DNA from: Gammaproteobacteria bacterium
GTDB lineage: Bacteria > Pseudomonadota > Gammaproteobacteria > GCA-001735895
NCBI GenBank assembly: GCA_022340305.1
Contig: JAJDOF010000074.1
Span: 1 to 52,618, forward strand
Direction of reading: 5' to 3'
DNA length: 52,618 bases
Shown: piece after piece, positions 17,802-25,704 of the stretch
Layout of the letters: each line of letters opens with the position of its first letter
Position numbering within the stretch: position 1 is the stretch's first letter
Notes under the pieces: generated by a model
The model's input: the letters and a program-made list of their open reading frames with translations, nothing else
What the model was told of the DNA's origin: nothing
The model's database searches: none
Translations under genes and position numbers: made by a program

Positions 17802-17859
17802 ATCCCGCTTCGCGGTAATTTCTTCCGGCAGAGCAAGGCTATCTCGCGGACAGCCCCCG

Positions 17860-18717
17860 TCAATAAGCCGCGTGCATTTCCTGGGTGGCTCCGGCGGCCA
17901 ACGCGAGACTCTGGTCTGCACGAATGCGTCGGTACAGCTCAACATCTGCGGGCGCAAAGTTTCGCGTTGGCGGCGCCACGTGAATCCAGTTTTGTTGTGC
18001 ATCGATACCGCGCACCTGCATCGCATAATCGCGCTGCGCAACCTGTTGCTTGACGGCTGGTGTCAGGAAACGAAATGCCAGGCCAATGCGATCCTGGTCG
18101 CTGCTATTCGGCCCCGAGGCGTGAAAAATACGTCCGTGGTGCAGGGACAGCTGTCCGGGGCGCAAAACCACGTCGACTGCCTGGTTCTCATCGATCTCAG
18201 CGGCGACTTCCTGGCCGCGTGACAGCAGGTTATTGGCAGCGAAGGTATCCCGATGCGGTAACAGCTTTTGATGGTGTGATCCGGGCAGGAAACGCATGCA
18301 GCCGGACTCGACATTGACATCGGACAGGGCCAGCCATGCAGTAATTTCGTCGTCGGTTTCTCCCAGGCCCCAGTAGGTCAGGTCCTGATGCCAGCTGACG
18401 ATCCTCTCGCTGTGTGCCCCCTTGATAAAAAATTCGGCACTCCACAACAGCAGATCGGGACCCAGGATGGATTCAACCCGATCGAGCAACTGTGGCGCGG
18501 TCGCCACGTGGTAAACGAAAGGCAGTAAATACTGCGCATTGGCGCGTACCAGCTGCGAGAATTCGTCTTCCAGCCCTGACGCAGCGGCGTCGAGCTGCGC
18601 CTGTTCGAGTTCAGCGCGAATGGCAGCAACCTGTCCAGAACCAAACACATCGATTGGAAACAGGTAACCATTGCGCCGATAGGCGTCGACCTGCTCACCT
18701 GCTAGTGAATATTGCAT
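17860..18717 (-). CDS. Phytanoyl-CoA dioxygenase (PhyH)-family oxygenase
   Basis: A 285-aa Fe(II)/2-oxoglutarate oxygenase. The iron triad is H110 and D112 (SWHQDLTYWG) and H199 (RIFHASGPN); R210 (RIGLAFRF) would bind 2-oxoglutarate. CMRFLPGSHHQKLLP is a common PhyH element. The family hydroxylates small molecules such as phytanoyl-CoA, ectoine or aminophosphonates. It is the last gene of a four-gene - strand operon and its start overlaps the phosphatase stop by one base (TAATG). The substrate is unknown; the neighbouring beta-keto acid cleavage enzyme and enoyl-CoA hydratase point to a catabolic hydroxylation. Confidence 0.9.
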   Translation of the reverse strand: MQYSLAGEQVDAYRRNGYLFPIDVFGSGQVAAIRAELEQAQLDAAASGLEDEFSQLVRANAQYLLPFVYHVATAPQLLDRVESILGPDLLLWSAEFFIKGAHSERIVSWHQDLTYWGLGETDDEITAWLALSDVNVESGCMRFLPGSHHQKLLPHRDTFAANNLLSRGQEVAAEIDENQAVDVVLRPGQLSLHHGRIFHASGPNSSDQDRIGLAFRFLTPAVKQQVAQRDYAMQVRGIDAQQNWIHVAPPTRNFAPADVELYRRIRADQSLALAAGATQEMHAAY

Positions 18718-19463
18718 TACCAGGTCACCAGTTCGTTGGGCAGGTGATCGATGCGATTCAGGTAAACGACGATGTTCGCGCCGTTGACGAAGTCGATACG
18801 CGAAATCGACGTATTGTGAAAGGTCCAGTTGCCGATCCAGTGGTTGTCGTAATTGGGCTGGTAGCGGACCACACCCATCAGTTCGTTGACAAACTGATCG
18901 ATAAAATCACCGTGCGCGACCAGCGCGATGCAGTCGTCGCTACCCTGCAACCGCTGGCGCATTTGCGCGACGACATTCTTCATCCGCAGCAAAAAGGATT
19001 CCTCGTCTTCGGCCGGTCGATTCCACCAGCCCGCGTCATCGAATTCCGCCGGTAGCTGCAGCCGCGCAAAGCGGTCTTCGAAATAAGCCCTGCCGGGACC
19101 GGGCAAACCCTGCAAATTACCGGCGTCGTCAATCTCGTAGATGCCATGCTTCTCAAAGATGTCGGGTAGCGCCTGCAGCTCCAGCCCGCAGGCGCTGGCG
19201 ATGTATTCCGCAGTGAGGATGGAGCGCGTCATCAGGCTGCAGTAGACCTGCGTCAGGGCGTAGCGCGGCTCCAGGTCGGACGCGAACGGGCGCTGGCGTG
19301 GTTCGGCCTGCGGATGCGCCAGGTGCTCGGCCAGAATACCGGCCTGGCGATGACCGAGCGCCGTTATATCGGGGTCGGGGGAGCGCCCGACCTGGTTCTG
19401 GCTGCCGTCCCAAATCGCATTGTTAGCCGACTGCGCGTGGCGAATAAGGTATAGCCTCGCCAT
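18717..19463 (-). CDS. Histidine phosphatase (phosphoglycerate mutase-like) family protein
   Basis: A 248-aa member of the histidine phosphatase superfamily. The catalytic RHA motif is at 8-10 (LYLIRHAQSANNA), the second-arginine segment is SLMTRSILTAEYIA and the second catalytic histidine lies in ALVAHGDFIDQF. Long inserts around 60-75 and 110-170 make it longer than typical PhoE/CobC proteins. It is translationally coupled to the PhyH gene downstream and starts 2 bases after the BKACE stop. A phosphatase in such an operon might act on a phosphorylated substrate of the oxygenase; this is a guess. Confidence 0.88.
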   Translation of the reverse strand: MARLYLIRHAQSANNAIWDGSQNQVGRSPDPDITALGHRQAGILAEHLAHPQAEPRQRPFASDLEPRYALTQVYCSLMTRSILTAEYIASACGLELQALPDIFEKHGIYEIDDAGNLQGLPGPGRAYFEDRFARLQLPAEFDDAGWWNRPAEDEESFLLRMKNVVAQMRQRLQGSDDCIALVAHGDFIDQFVNELMGVVRYQPNYDNHWIGNWTFHNTSISRIDFVNGANIVVYLNRIDHLPNELVTW

Positions 19464-19465
19464 GC

Positions 19466-20341
19466 CTAGCGCTCGATACCGAGCCGCTTCGCGGCCTGCG
19501 CCGGTGTCGCCGGTTCACGTCCCACTTCGCGGATAATGCGCACCGCGCGCTCGACCAGTTCCAGGTTGGTGGCAAACTTACCCTTGTCGAGGTAGAGGTT
19601 GTCCTCCAGACCGACCCGGCAGTTGCCACCGGTACTAGCGGCCTGGGCAACAATGGAAAACTCCATGCGCGAAATACCAAAGGCGCTCCAGTTGGCGTCC
19701 GCCGGCAACAGTCCCTTCATCACGTTGAACACTTCCGGCGTTGCCGGCGCGGCATGAGGGATACCGAGGCAAAGCTGGAACATCGGGGCACCGTCTATCA
19801 GGCCTTCCTCGATCAACTTGTGCGCGAACATGATATGGCCCGGCTCAAATACTTCGATCTCCGGCTTGACGCCGAGCTCGCGGATACGCTGCGCCATGAT
19901 GCGCAGATGTGCAGGTGTGTTGACGAAAATGGTTTCACCGAAATTAAACGTGCCGACATCGAGGGTGCAGATATCGGGACGCAGTTCCTCGACGTGATGC
20001 AGACGATCGAGCGGTTGTACCAGGGTGGTGCCGGGGCCACCTACTGACGCATCGACCTCGCCCGGCGCAAAACGCGCACCCTCGCTGGTGGTGAGATTGA
20101 TCAACACCTCGCTACCCGAGTCTCGGATACGCTCGACCACTTCGCGAAATAACGCGGGATCGCCGGAACGCATGCCGGTTTCGGGGTCACGCACGTGTAT
20201 GTGTGCGATGGCCGCCCCGGCGCGAGCGCACTCGATGCAATCGCGCGCGATGTGCTCGGGCGTGACCGGGTAATCGGGATGCCTGGCCTGGTTATTGTGG
20301 CCGCCACTGATGGCACAGGTGAGTATGACTTCGTCTGACAT
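19466..20341 (-). CDS. Beta-keto acid cleavage enzyme (BKACE / DUF849)
   Basis: A 291-aa TIM-barrel enzyme of the BKACE family, which joins a beta-keto acid with acetyl-CoA to give acetoacetate and an acyl-CoA. The founding member cleaves 3-keto-5-aminohexanoate in lysine fermentation; others act on dehydrocarnitine. Family features: TCAISGGHNNQARHPDYPVT at the N terminus, zinc ligands H47 and H49 in AHIHVRDPETG, DICTLDVGTFNFG, EIEVFEPGHI and GNCRVGLEDNLYL near the C terminus. The start at 20341 lies 4 bases past the enoyl-CoA hydratase stop; the open frame beyond it is a shadow of that gene. The substrate cannot be read from the sequence by eye. Confidence 0.92.
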   Translation of the reverse strand: MSDEVILTCAISGGHNNQARHPDYPVTPEHIARDCIECARAGAAIAHIHVRDPETGMRSGDPALFREVVERIRDSGSEVLINLTTSEGARFAPGEVDASVGGPGTTLVQPLDRLHHVEELRPDICTLDVGTFNFGETIFVNTPAHLRIMAQRIRELGVKPEIEVFEPGHIMFAHKLIEEGLIDGAPMFQLCLGIPHAAPATPEVFNVMKGLLPADANWSAFGISRMEFSIVAQAASTGGNCRVGLEDNLYLDKGKFATNLELVERAVRIIREVGREPATPAQAAKRLGIER

Positions 20342-20345
20342 GAGT

Positions 20346-21143
20346 TTATTCCCCTTTGAATTCGGCTTTACGTTTTTCGACGAAGGCGCGCACGCCTTCG
20401 CGGCGGTCATTGGTCGGTACCGTGCGGTGATAGGCCTCGATCTCGAAAGCCAGCCCATCGGCAATCGACATCTGCAGCCCACGATGGATCGCCTGGCGCG
20501 CCTGGCGTACCGCGACCGGCGCATTGGTAGCGATCGACTGCGCCACCTGCAAGGTTTCCGCGAGTAATCGATCAGCCGGGAATAGCGCATTGACCAGACC
20601 CCACTGCAACGCCTCGGCGGCACTGAATGGTCGAGCTGACATGATCAATTCCTTGGCCCGGCGCTCGCCCAGCGCTCGTGCCAGGGTTTGCGTACCACCG
20701 GCGCCCGGAATGATGCCGAGGCTGGTTTCGGGTAGTGCAAAACGGGCATTTTCAGCGGCATAGATAAAATCGACAGCAGCCGCGAGTTCACACCCACCAC
20801 CGTAGGCGGCACCGTTGACAGCCGCAATCAGCGGAACAGGGCAATCGATAACCGCGCGGATCATGCGTTCATAAATCAGATGCTGGGCAGTCCACGCGGA
20901 ATTGCTCATACCGTCGCGCTCCTTGAGATCGCCACCGGCACAAAATGCCCGCCCGCCGGCGCCGGTGATTATGGCGCAACGATAATTCGCCTGGTCGAGT
21001 GCCAGTTGCTCGAAACAGTGCAGCAGATCGGTTGCCATCTGGGTATTAAATGCGTTGGCGGCGTCGGGGCGATTCAGCGTGATTTGCAGGATGTGGGGCG
21101 AGGGAGTCTCCAGCAACAGGGTTTTGTAGGTCTGACTGTTCAT
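20346..21143 (-). CDS. Enoyl-CoA hydratase/isomerase family protein
   Basis: A 265-aa crotonase-fold enzyme. The oxyanion-hole segment is AFCAGGDLKER (about 67-76). Both catalytic glutamates of true hydratases are present: E119 (YGGGCELAAAVD) and E139 (PETSLGIIPGAGGTQ). It should therefore hydrate an enoyl-CoA or a closely related acyl-CoA. It is the first gene of the four-gene operon with BKACE, the histidine phosphatase and PhyH, separated from the next gene by only 4 bases. It is divergent from the small membrane protein gene at 21215. Confidence 0.92.
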   Translation of the reverse strand: MNSQTYKTLLLETPSPHILQITLNRPDAANAFNTQMATDLLHCFEQLALDQANYRCAIITGAGGRAFCAGGDLKERDGMSNSAWTAQHLIYERMIRAVIDCPVPLIAAVNGAAYGGGCELAAAVDFIYAAENARFALPETSLGIIPGAGGTQTLARALGERRAKELIMSARPFSAAEALQWGLVNALFPADRLLAETLQVAQSIATNAPVAVRQARQAIHRGLQMSIADGLAFEIEAYHRTVPTNDRREGVRAFVEKRKAEFKGE

Positions 21144-21214
21144 ACTTAGTGGTAATTTGGTTCCAGGTTCGGCAATATATACTAATCGATTAATTCCCGC
21201 AGGGGGACCAAAAC

Positions 21215-21325
21215 ATGAGCTCAGAACAAGACGATAAAACCACCACGAAGCATATGGCGATTACCTTCGTTCTCTTCGTCGCACTCGGCATCCTATTGAT
21301 TATTGGCGCCAACATCATCGGCTGA
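21215..21325 (+). CDS. 36-aa single-helix membrane protein
   Basis: A short frame of 37 codons: ATG at 21215 and TGA at 21323-21325, with a strong AGGGGG ribosome site 8-10 bases upstream. The peptide begins MSSEQDDKTTTKHM (polar) and continues as one membrane helix (AITFVLFVALGILLIIGANI, about 15-34). A charged N terminus and one hydrophobic span are typical of small membrane proteins. Its 3' end overlaps the likely TTG start of ridA by 23 bases in another frame, suggesting coupled translation. I do not recognise the family. Confidence 0.6.
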   Translation: MSSEQDDKTTTKHMAITFVLFVALGILLIIGANIIG

Positions 21326-21722
21326 TCACGCGGCAAACAATATCTTAACCCGCGTCCAACCCCGCGCCGTTCCGGCATCACAGGCACCCTTTAGTCAGGT
21401 CGTGCTGGACGAGCATTACGCGTTCCTTGCCGGGCTGGTCGCAGCAGACTTTCCCGCCGGGCTGGATGCGCTGGGCGACATTGCCGCTGAAACCCGCGCA
21501 GTGCTCGGCATCATCGGCGATATCCTCGATGAATTACAGCTCAGCCGCGACAACATGGTCAAGGTCGAGGTGCACCTCGCCGACCTGGACGATTTCGACG
21601 CCATGGATGAGGCCTATCGTGAATTTTTCAACAACGATGCCTATCCCGCACGCACCACCACCGAATCGGCGCAGCTGTTCGGCGGCAGCAAGGTCGAGAT
21701 CACCTGCCAGGTCCGCCGCTAA
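21303..21722 (+). CDS. RidA (YjgF/YER057c/UK114)-family protein
   Basis: A 139-aa RidA-like protein. Family members hydrolyse reactive enamines/imines released by PLP enzymes, or act in catabolic pathways. APFSQVVLDEHYAFLAGLV, IGDILDELQLSRDNMVKVEVHLADLDDF-type core, YPARTTTES (with the conserved arginine) and KVEITCQV at the end are visible. The sequence needs an alternative TTG start at 21303, inside the 3' end of the small membrane gene; no ATG in frame lies before the conserved core. It is not the housekeeping RidA by sequence but one of the divergent subgroups. Confidence 0.82.
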   Translation: MAPTSSADHAANNILTRVQPRAVPASQAPFSQVVLDEHYAFLAGLVAADFPAGLDALGDIAAETRAVLGIIGDILDELQLSRDNMVKVEVHLADLDDFDAMDEAYREFFNNDAYPARTTTESAQLFGGSKVEITCQVRR

Positions 21723-21919
21723 CGAGCCGTATCATCGAACTTCAACTCTGCACCTGGTTTCACAGCGACGCGCAAGGTAAAGCCTGAATTGCCACAGGTT
21801 GCGCTCGATTGGCTGATAGGCAACTCGGAAATACGCAGAAATCGACCATCATCCGCCGCCTGAATTTCATCTTCGCGCCGACACAGATCCACTCTTGCGG
21901 AAACCGCCTGGCGACTCAT
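21719..21919 (-). CDS. Possible 66-aa hypothetical protein
   Basis: A 66-codon frame with GGAG four bases before its ATG and a stop that overlaps the ridA stop on the other strand by 4 bases. The peptide is rich in charged residues and has a C-terminal half with beta-like spacing (CGNSGFTLRVAVKPGAELKF). No family is recognised. The codon pattern is plausible but the evidence is weak; it could be chance or the end of a decayed gene. Confidence 0.25.
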   Translation of the reverse strand: MSRQAVSARVDLCRREDEIQAADDGRFLRISELPISQSSATCGNSGFTLRVAVKPGAELKFDDTAR

Positions 21920-22209
21920 GTTCTCCAGACACCAGCGAATGGTTCACCCGCATTTCTCACCGATTTACGTAGTGAGATCGTTGTAAAGACACTGTGGCAG
22001 TGGGAGTAAAACCCGTGACAGAGCGCATTACGGCGTCCACAGCAGTGGCTCGATGCGATGTGCGGGTTCACCTCGAGTGGTAGCGGATGGCCCTGGTCAA
22101 AGTCCAGTGCCGCGGCATGACGTCATTTCCCCAGGACGGTCGCGAGCGGGGCCCGGGTTTGGTAGCATGTCGTCGGCCAGCATAATATAGGTATCGTCGA
22201 ATCCTAACT
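21920..22209. other. Intergenic stretch without recognised gene
   Basis: No convincing gene in either direction between the possible 66-aa frame and the triple repeat before the amidase. It may hold decayed coding sequence but nothing identifiable by eye. Confidence 0.4.
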
Positions 22210-22248
22210 GATTTATACTGCCGATTTATACTAGCGATTTATACTGGC
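22210..22248 (+). repeat. Three tandem 13-bp repeats upstream of the amidase gene
   Basis: Three adjacent copies of GATTTATACT followed by GCC, AGC and GGC, at 22210-22222, 22223-22235 and 22236-22248. Each copy contains TATACT, which resembles a -10 box. The array ends 22 bases before the amidase start, so it lies in the promoter or leader. It could be a multi-site operator or an expandable promoter array. Confidence 0.75.
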
Positions 22249-22270
22249 AAACCCCGGCCGAGGATTAAAC

Positions 22271-23662
22271 ATGAGCGAACTGTGGCGTCTTAATGCATCC
22301 GAAATTGCAGCTCGTGTCGGCAGTCGCGACCTGTCCGCGGTCGAAGTAACCGAGCAATCGCTGCAACGCCTGCAGGACGTCAATCCGGCGCTTAACGCCG
22401 TGGTGCAAACATTGTCTGAACAGGCAATGGCGGCAGCGCACGCGGTCGATGCGAGCATCGCCGCGGGCGCAGCGGCCGGGTTGCTGGCCGGCGTACCGGT
22501 AACCGTCAAGGTCAACATCGACCAACAGGGTTGTGCCAACACCAACGGCCTTCGCATTCAGCGCGATCACATCGCCGAGCACGACAGTCCGGTAGTGAGC
22601 AACTTACGCAAGGCCGGCGCGATCATCGTCGGTCGCACCAACACCCCTGCCTTTTCGATGCGCTGGTTTACGCGTAATTCGTTGCACGGTCACACGCTGA
22701 ACCCGCGCAACAGCGCGCTTACCCCGGGAGGTTCTTCAGGTGGCTCGGCATCGGCAGTGGCCTCCGGCATCTGCGCGATCGGCCACGGTACCGATATCGC
22801 CGGTTCCATACGCTATCCCGCCTATGCCTGCGGCCTGCACGGATTGCGTCCGAGTCTCGGACGGGTACCGGCAGTCAACCTGTCGCTGCCAGACCGTCAT
22901 ATCGGTGCACAGCTCACCGCGGTGTCGGGCCCGATCGCGCGCAGTATCGAAGATTTGCGGCTCGGCCTCGCTGCGATGTCGGCAGCGAGCGAACTCGATC
23001 CCTGGTGGGTACCCGCAGCACTGGACCAGGGTTCTGTCGTGAAACGCGCTGCCCTGTGTATCGCCCCCGATGGACTCGCCGTGACCGCCGAGGTCGAGGC
23101 GGCACTGCGCCTCGCGGCGGAACAGCTGCGCGACGCCGGTTGGGAAGTCGTCGAACGTGGCACGCCACCGATGCGCGAGGCGATGTCACTGCAATTGTTG
23201 ATGTGGATGTCCGAGTATCACTACAGTGGCGGTGCAGCGGTGATAAAGGAAGACGATCCCGATGCCAACTTTGTCTATACGCAATTACTGGAGAACTGTG
23301 AAACACCCACCCTCGCCAGCTTGATGGAAGCCCTGCAGCAGCGGTTGCGACTGGCTCGTGAATGGCAGCAATTCCTCACCCAGTACCCGATATTGCTGTG
23401 CCCGGTGTCAGCCGAAGCGCCATTCCCCGATATGCTCGACGTCGAGTCACCCGAATCCTTCGCACGCGTGCTGGAAGCACAGATGACGCAGATCGCATTA
23501 CCATTGATGGGCATGCCCGGCCTCGCGGTGGCCACTGCCGCCGGCAGCGCACCGATGGGCGTGCAATTGGTTGCCGCGCGTTTTCGTGAAGACGTCCTGC
23601 TGGCTGCCGGTGCCGATATCGAGGCACGCAACCCGGCAGTGGGTATTGCAAATCCAGATTGA
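22271..23662 (+). CDS. Amidase-signature family amidase
   Basis: A 463-aa amidase-signature enzyme. The Ser-cisSer-Lys triad is visible: K80 (PVTVKVNID), cis-Ser S155 in the TPGGSSGGSASA loop and the nucleophile S179 in GTDIAGSIRYPA. It hydrolyses an amide, but the family covers GatA, indoleacetamide, aryl-acylamide and many other substrates. GatA is unlikely because no gatB or gatC is adjacent and the C-terminal half differs. No signal peptide, so cytoplasmic. A three-copy 13-bp repeat lies in front of it and a ybiI-like gene follows after 52 bases. Confidence 0.9.
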   Translation: MSELWRLNASEIAARVGSRDLSAVEVTEQSLQRLQDVNPALNAVVQTLSEQAMAAAHAVDASIAAGAAAGLLAGVPVTVKVNIDQQGCANTNGLRIQRDHIAEHDSPVVSNLRKAGAIIVGRTNTPAFSMRWFTRNSLHGHTLNPRNSALTPGGSSGGSASAVASGICAIGHGTDIAGSIRYPAYACGLHGLRPSLGRVPAVNLSLPDRHIGAQLTAVSGPIARSIEDLRLGLAAMSAASELDPWWVPAALDQGSVVKRAALCIAPDGLAVTAEVEAALRLAAEQLRDAGWEVVERGTPPMREAMSLQLLMWMSEYHYSGGAAVIKEDDPDANFVYTQLLENCETPTLASLMEALQQRLRLAREWQQFLTQYPILLCPVSAEAPFPDMLDVESPESFARVLEAQMTQIALPLMGMPGLAVATAAGSAPMGVQLVAARFREDVLLAAGADIEARNPAVGIANPD

Positions 23663-23714
23663 ACCCGGCGGTTTGCAGGTGCAAAATAAGCAAGAACTGA
23701 CTTGGGAGTAAACC

Positions 23715-23981
23715 ATGGCGACTGGATGGGCACGAGACGGCGCGGTACAGGATCAGATCGACGCCAGCGTCGCCGACGCGGTTGAGCGTGCGCGAAGCCG
23801 CCTGCCCAGCGGTGAAAGCCTGAGTCATTGTGAAGAATGTGGTAACGCAATTCCCGAGGCCAGGCGCCAGGCCATCACCGGCGTACGCCTGTGTGTTTCC
23901 TGCCAACAGGCCGAGGACGAGCAACTGGCTAGTGACAGCGGCATCAACCGCCGCGCCAGCAAGGACAGCCAGCTACGCTAA
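23715..23981 (+). CDS. ybiI: DksA/TraR-type zinc-finger protein, YbiI-like
   Basis: An 88-aa protein of the same length as E. coli YbiI and similar along its whole length: MATGWARDGAVQDQID, IPEARRQAI, VRLCVSCQ and the end NRRASKDSQLR. Four cysteines (C39, C42, C60, C63) form the C4 zinc finger. It lacks the long coiled coil of DksA, so it is a short TraR-like protein that might act at the RNA polymerase secondary channel. The function of YbiI itself is not well established. A GGGAG-like ribosome site precedes the start. Confidence 0.92.
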   Translation: MATGWARDGAVQDQIDASVADAVERARSRLPSGESLSHCEECGNAIPEARRQAITGVRLCVSCQQAEDEQLASDSGINRRASKDSQLR

Positions 23982-24104
23982 TCCAGCCAGCGACAAGCCC
24001 GGCGAGGGCGCAAATCCCAGGTGCCGTGAAACGCCAGATAGCTACCCCACTTTGTTGAAAATGCGCTTGCATTGCCCAACAGCACTATCTACAATTTTAA
24101 TTTT

Positions 24105-24118
24105 GTTGACCGTCCAAC
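24105..24118. promoter_or_regulatory. Possible operator of the BetI-like regulator
   Basis: GTTG at 24105-24108 and CAAC at 24115-24118 form an inverted repeat around ACCGTC, ending 5 bases before the regulator start. TetR-family repressors often bind such sites over their own start. The arms are short and the call is tentative. Confidence 0.35.
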
Positions 24119-24123
24119 ATTTT

Positions 24124-24756
24124 ATGCCTGCAGCCACATTACCGATCCGGAAACCGCCCCGCCGCCAGGCGGAAATCCGCGAGTTTCGGCGCCAGAGCCT
24201 GCTGCGTGCGGCGCTGATCACGGTCGGCAAATACGATATCGAAGCCGCGACCGTGGCGCGTATCTGTGCCGAGGCAGGAGCATCACGTGGCTTGATCGCA
24301 CACTATTTTTCCAGCAAGGAGGAATTGCTGGTATCTGCTATCGGCAGCCTGTTTGGTGAAGCCCAGACACTTAAAGTAGCCATTGCGAACGATGCGACAC
24401 TCGATCCGATAGAGCGCATCCGCCGCATTGCGCACAGCAGTTTCAAGGCACCGATATACGCCTGGGAGGTTGCCGCCGCATGGCAGGCATTTACCAATGC
24501 AAGTCGACACAACAGCGTCTACCGTGAACCGATTCGTGCCTCGACACAGAATTCAGTCAACACAGTCATACCCTTGTTCACCTTGCTCGCTGAACAGCAA
24601 CGACTGCGAATCGGTGTCAACGAGGCGGCCATGGGATTATTCATGCTGATCGACGGCCTGTGGAACAGCCTCGCCACCGGTAAGGACGAGTTGCAGACCA
24701 GCCAGGCCATTTCTTTTTGCAATACCTATATCGAAGGCTGCCTCAGGCAGGATTAG
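24124..24756 (+). CDS. TetR-family regulator, BetI-like
   Basis: A 210-aa TetR-type repressor. The HTH lies at about 24-70 (SLLRAALITVGKYDIEAATVARICAEAGASRGLIAHYFSSKEELL); RGLIAHYF resembles BetI (GIISHYF), the choline-sensing repressor. The ligand domain (75-210) matches the BetI-type C terminus in outline (AAWQAFTNASRHNSVYR, LIDGLWNSLATG). The start at 24124 fits the family; the frame is open further upstream to 23830 through the ybiI gene and is not used. An oxygenase gene follows on the same strand after 23 bases and is the likely target. No choline oxidation genes are nearby. Confidence 0.87.
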   Translation: MPAATLPIRKPPRRQAEIREFRRQSLLRAALITVGKYDIEAATVARICAEAGASRGLIAHYFSSKEELLVSAIGSLFGEAQTLKVAIANDATLDPIERIRRIAHSSFKAPIYAWEVAAAWQAFTNASRHNSVYREPIRASTQNSVNTVIPLFTLLAEQQRLRIGVNEAAMGLFMLIDGLWNSLATGKDELQTSQAISFCNTYIEGCLRQD

Positions 24757-24779
24757 ACAACCGCGCGGAACACAACATA

Positions 24780-25634
24780 ATGACACCCGAACTCGACTGC
24801 AGGAAAATCATCAATCATTCGCTTTATCCGATCGATGAACCCGAGGCGCTTGCCCGCCAGGCCATTATCGAGCAGGTCAAGCATGGCCTCGCCGACGATG
24901 GCTGCGCTGTCATCCGCAATTTTTTCAGCAGGCCCGGTCTCCACGCCCTGCTCGCGGAAGCCGAGCAGCGCAGGCCGCAGACTTATTACTCCGAACGCAA
25001 GCAATGCAATGTGTATCTCAATGACGGTGACGCAGGCTACCCCGCCGATCACCCGCGCAATGTTTTACTGCCGCGTACCAACGGTTTTATTACCGCCGAT
25101 CTGTTCGAAGCGGAAACCGCCTGTTACCGGCTGTACCACTGGGAGCCGCTGAAGCAGTTTCTCGCCGAATGCCTGGGTAAGGATCAGCTCTACCTCTATG
25201 AAGACCCGGTTTCCAATATGATCGTCAACGTCGGTGGACCCGGACAGCAGTTCAACTGGCATTTCGATACCAACGAATTCACCATCACCATGCTGCTGCA
25301 ACCGGCAAGCTCAGGCGCACATTTCGAATATGTCCCTGATTTGCGCAATGCGCAGGACGAGTGTTTTGACGACGTCAAACAAGTGCTTGACGGTAACCGC
25401 GAACGCGTCAAACGGCTGCAGCTCAACGCCGGTGATCTGCAGTTTTTCCTGGGTCGTTTTGCGCTGCACCAGGTCACAGCAAACACCGGCACCAGTGACC
25501 GCCTGTTGTTGATTATGTCGTTCAGCGAGCAACCCGGAATGATCGGCAGTATGGTGCGTGTCAGGAATCTCTACGGCAAAGTGACCGAGGCCCACCACGC
25601 TGCACAGGTACGTGCGGACGGCCTGGTCGACTAG
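24780..25634 (+). CDS. Fe(II)/2-oxoglutarate oxygenase, ArpA/HalD-like
   Basis: A 284-aa non-heme iron oxygenase similar to the ArpA / HalD-BesD type. The iron triad H161, D163 (FNWHFDTNEFTITMLLQ) and H230 (GRFALHQVTAN) and the 2-oxoglutarate arginine R241 (DRLLLIMSF) are present. GAHFEYVPDLRNAQDECFDD is a strong family signature. Radical halogenases of this group replace the aspartate by glycine; here it is aspartate, so hydroxylation or desaturation of an amino acid or related molecule is expected, not halogenation. The start at 24780 begins 23 bases after the BetI-like regulator, with which it probably forms a two-gene unit. Confidence 0.87.
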   Translation: MTPELDCRKIINHSLYPIDEPEALARQAIIEQVKHGLADDGCAVIRNFFSRPGLHALLAEAEQRRPQTYYSERKQCNVYLNDGDAGYPADHPRNVLLPRTNGFITADLFEAETACYRLYHWEPLKQFLAECLGKDQLYLYEDPVSNMIVNVGGPGQQFNWHFDTNEFTITMLLQPASSGAHFEYVPDLRNAQDECFDDVKQVLDGNRERVKRLQLNAGDLQFFLGRFALHQVTANTGTSDRLLLIMSFSEQPGMIGSMVRVRNLYGKVTEAHHAAQVRADGLVD

Positions 25635-25704
25635 TCAAGCTCATGGCAGAGCAAAAGTGCAACGACAACACGAACTGCCGGCGCAGCTGGGAGGCTATAA
25701 ATTC

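Noticed and set aside
17802..17825. Terminator between DUF6165 and PhyH genes (CCGC-TT-CGCGG)
   Set aside because: Stem is only about 4-5 bp; too weak to call.
20342..20623. N-terminal extension of the BKACE frame
   Set aside because: Runs inside the enoyl-CoA hydratase gene in another frame; the family N terminus begins at 20341.
22210..22248. CRISPR-like array
   Set aside because: Units are only 13 bp and directly adjacent without spacers, and no cas gene is present.
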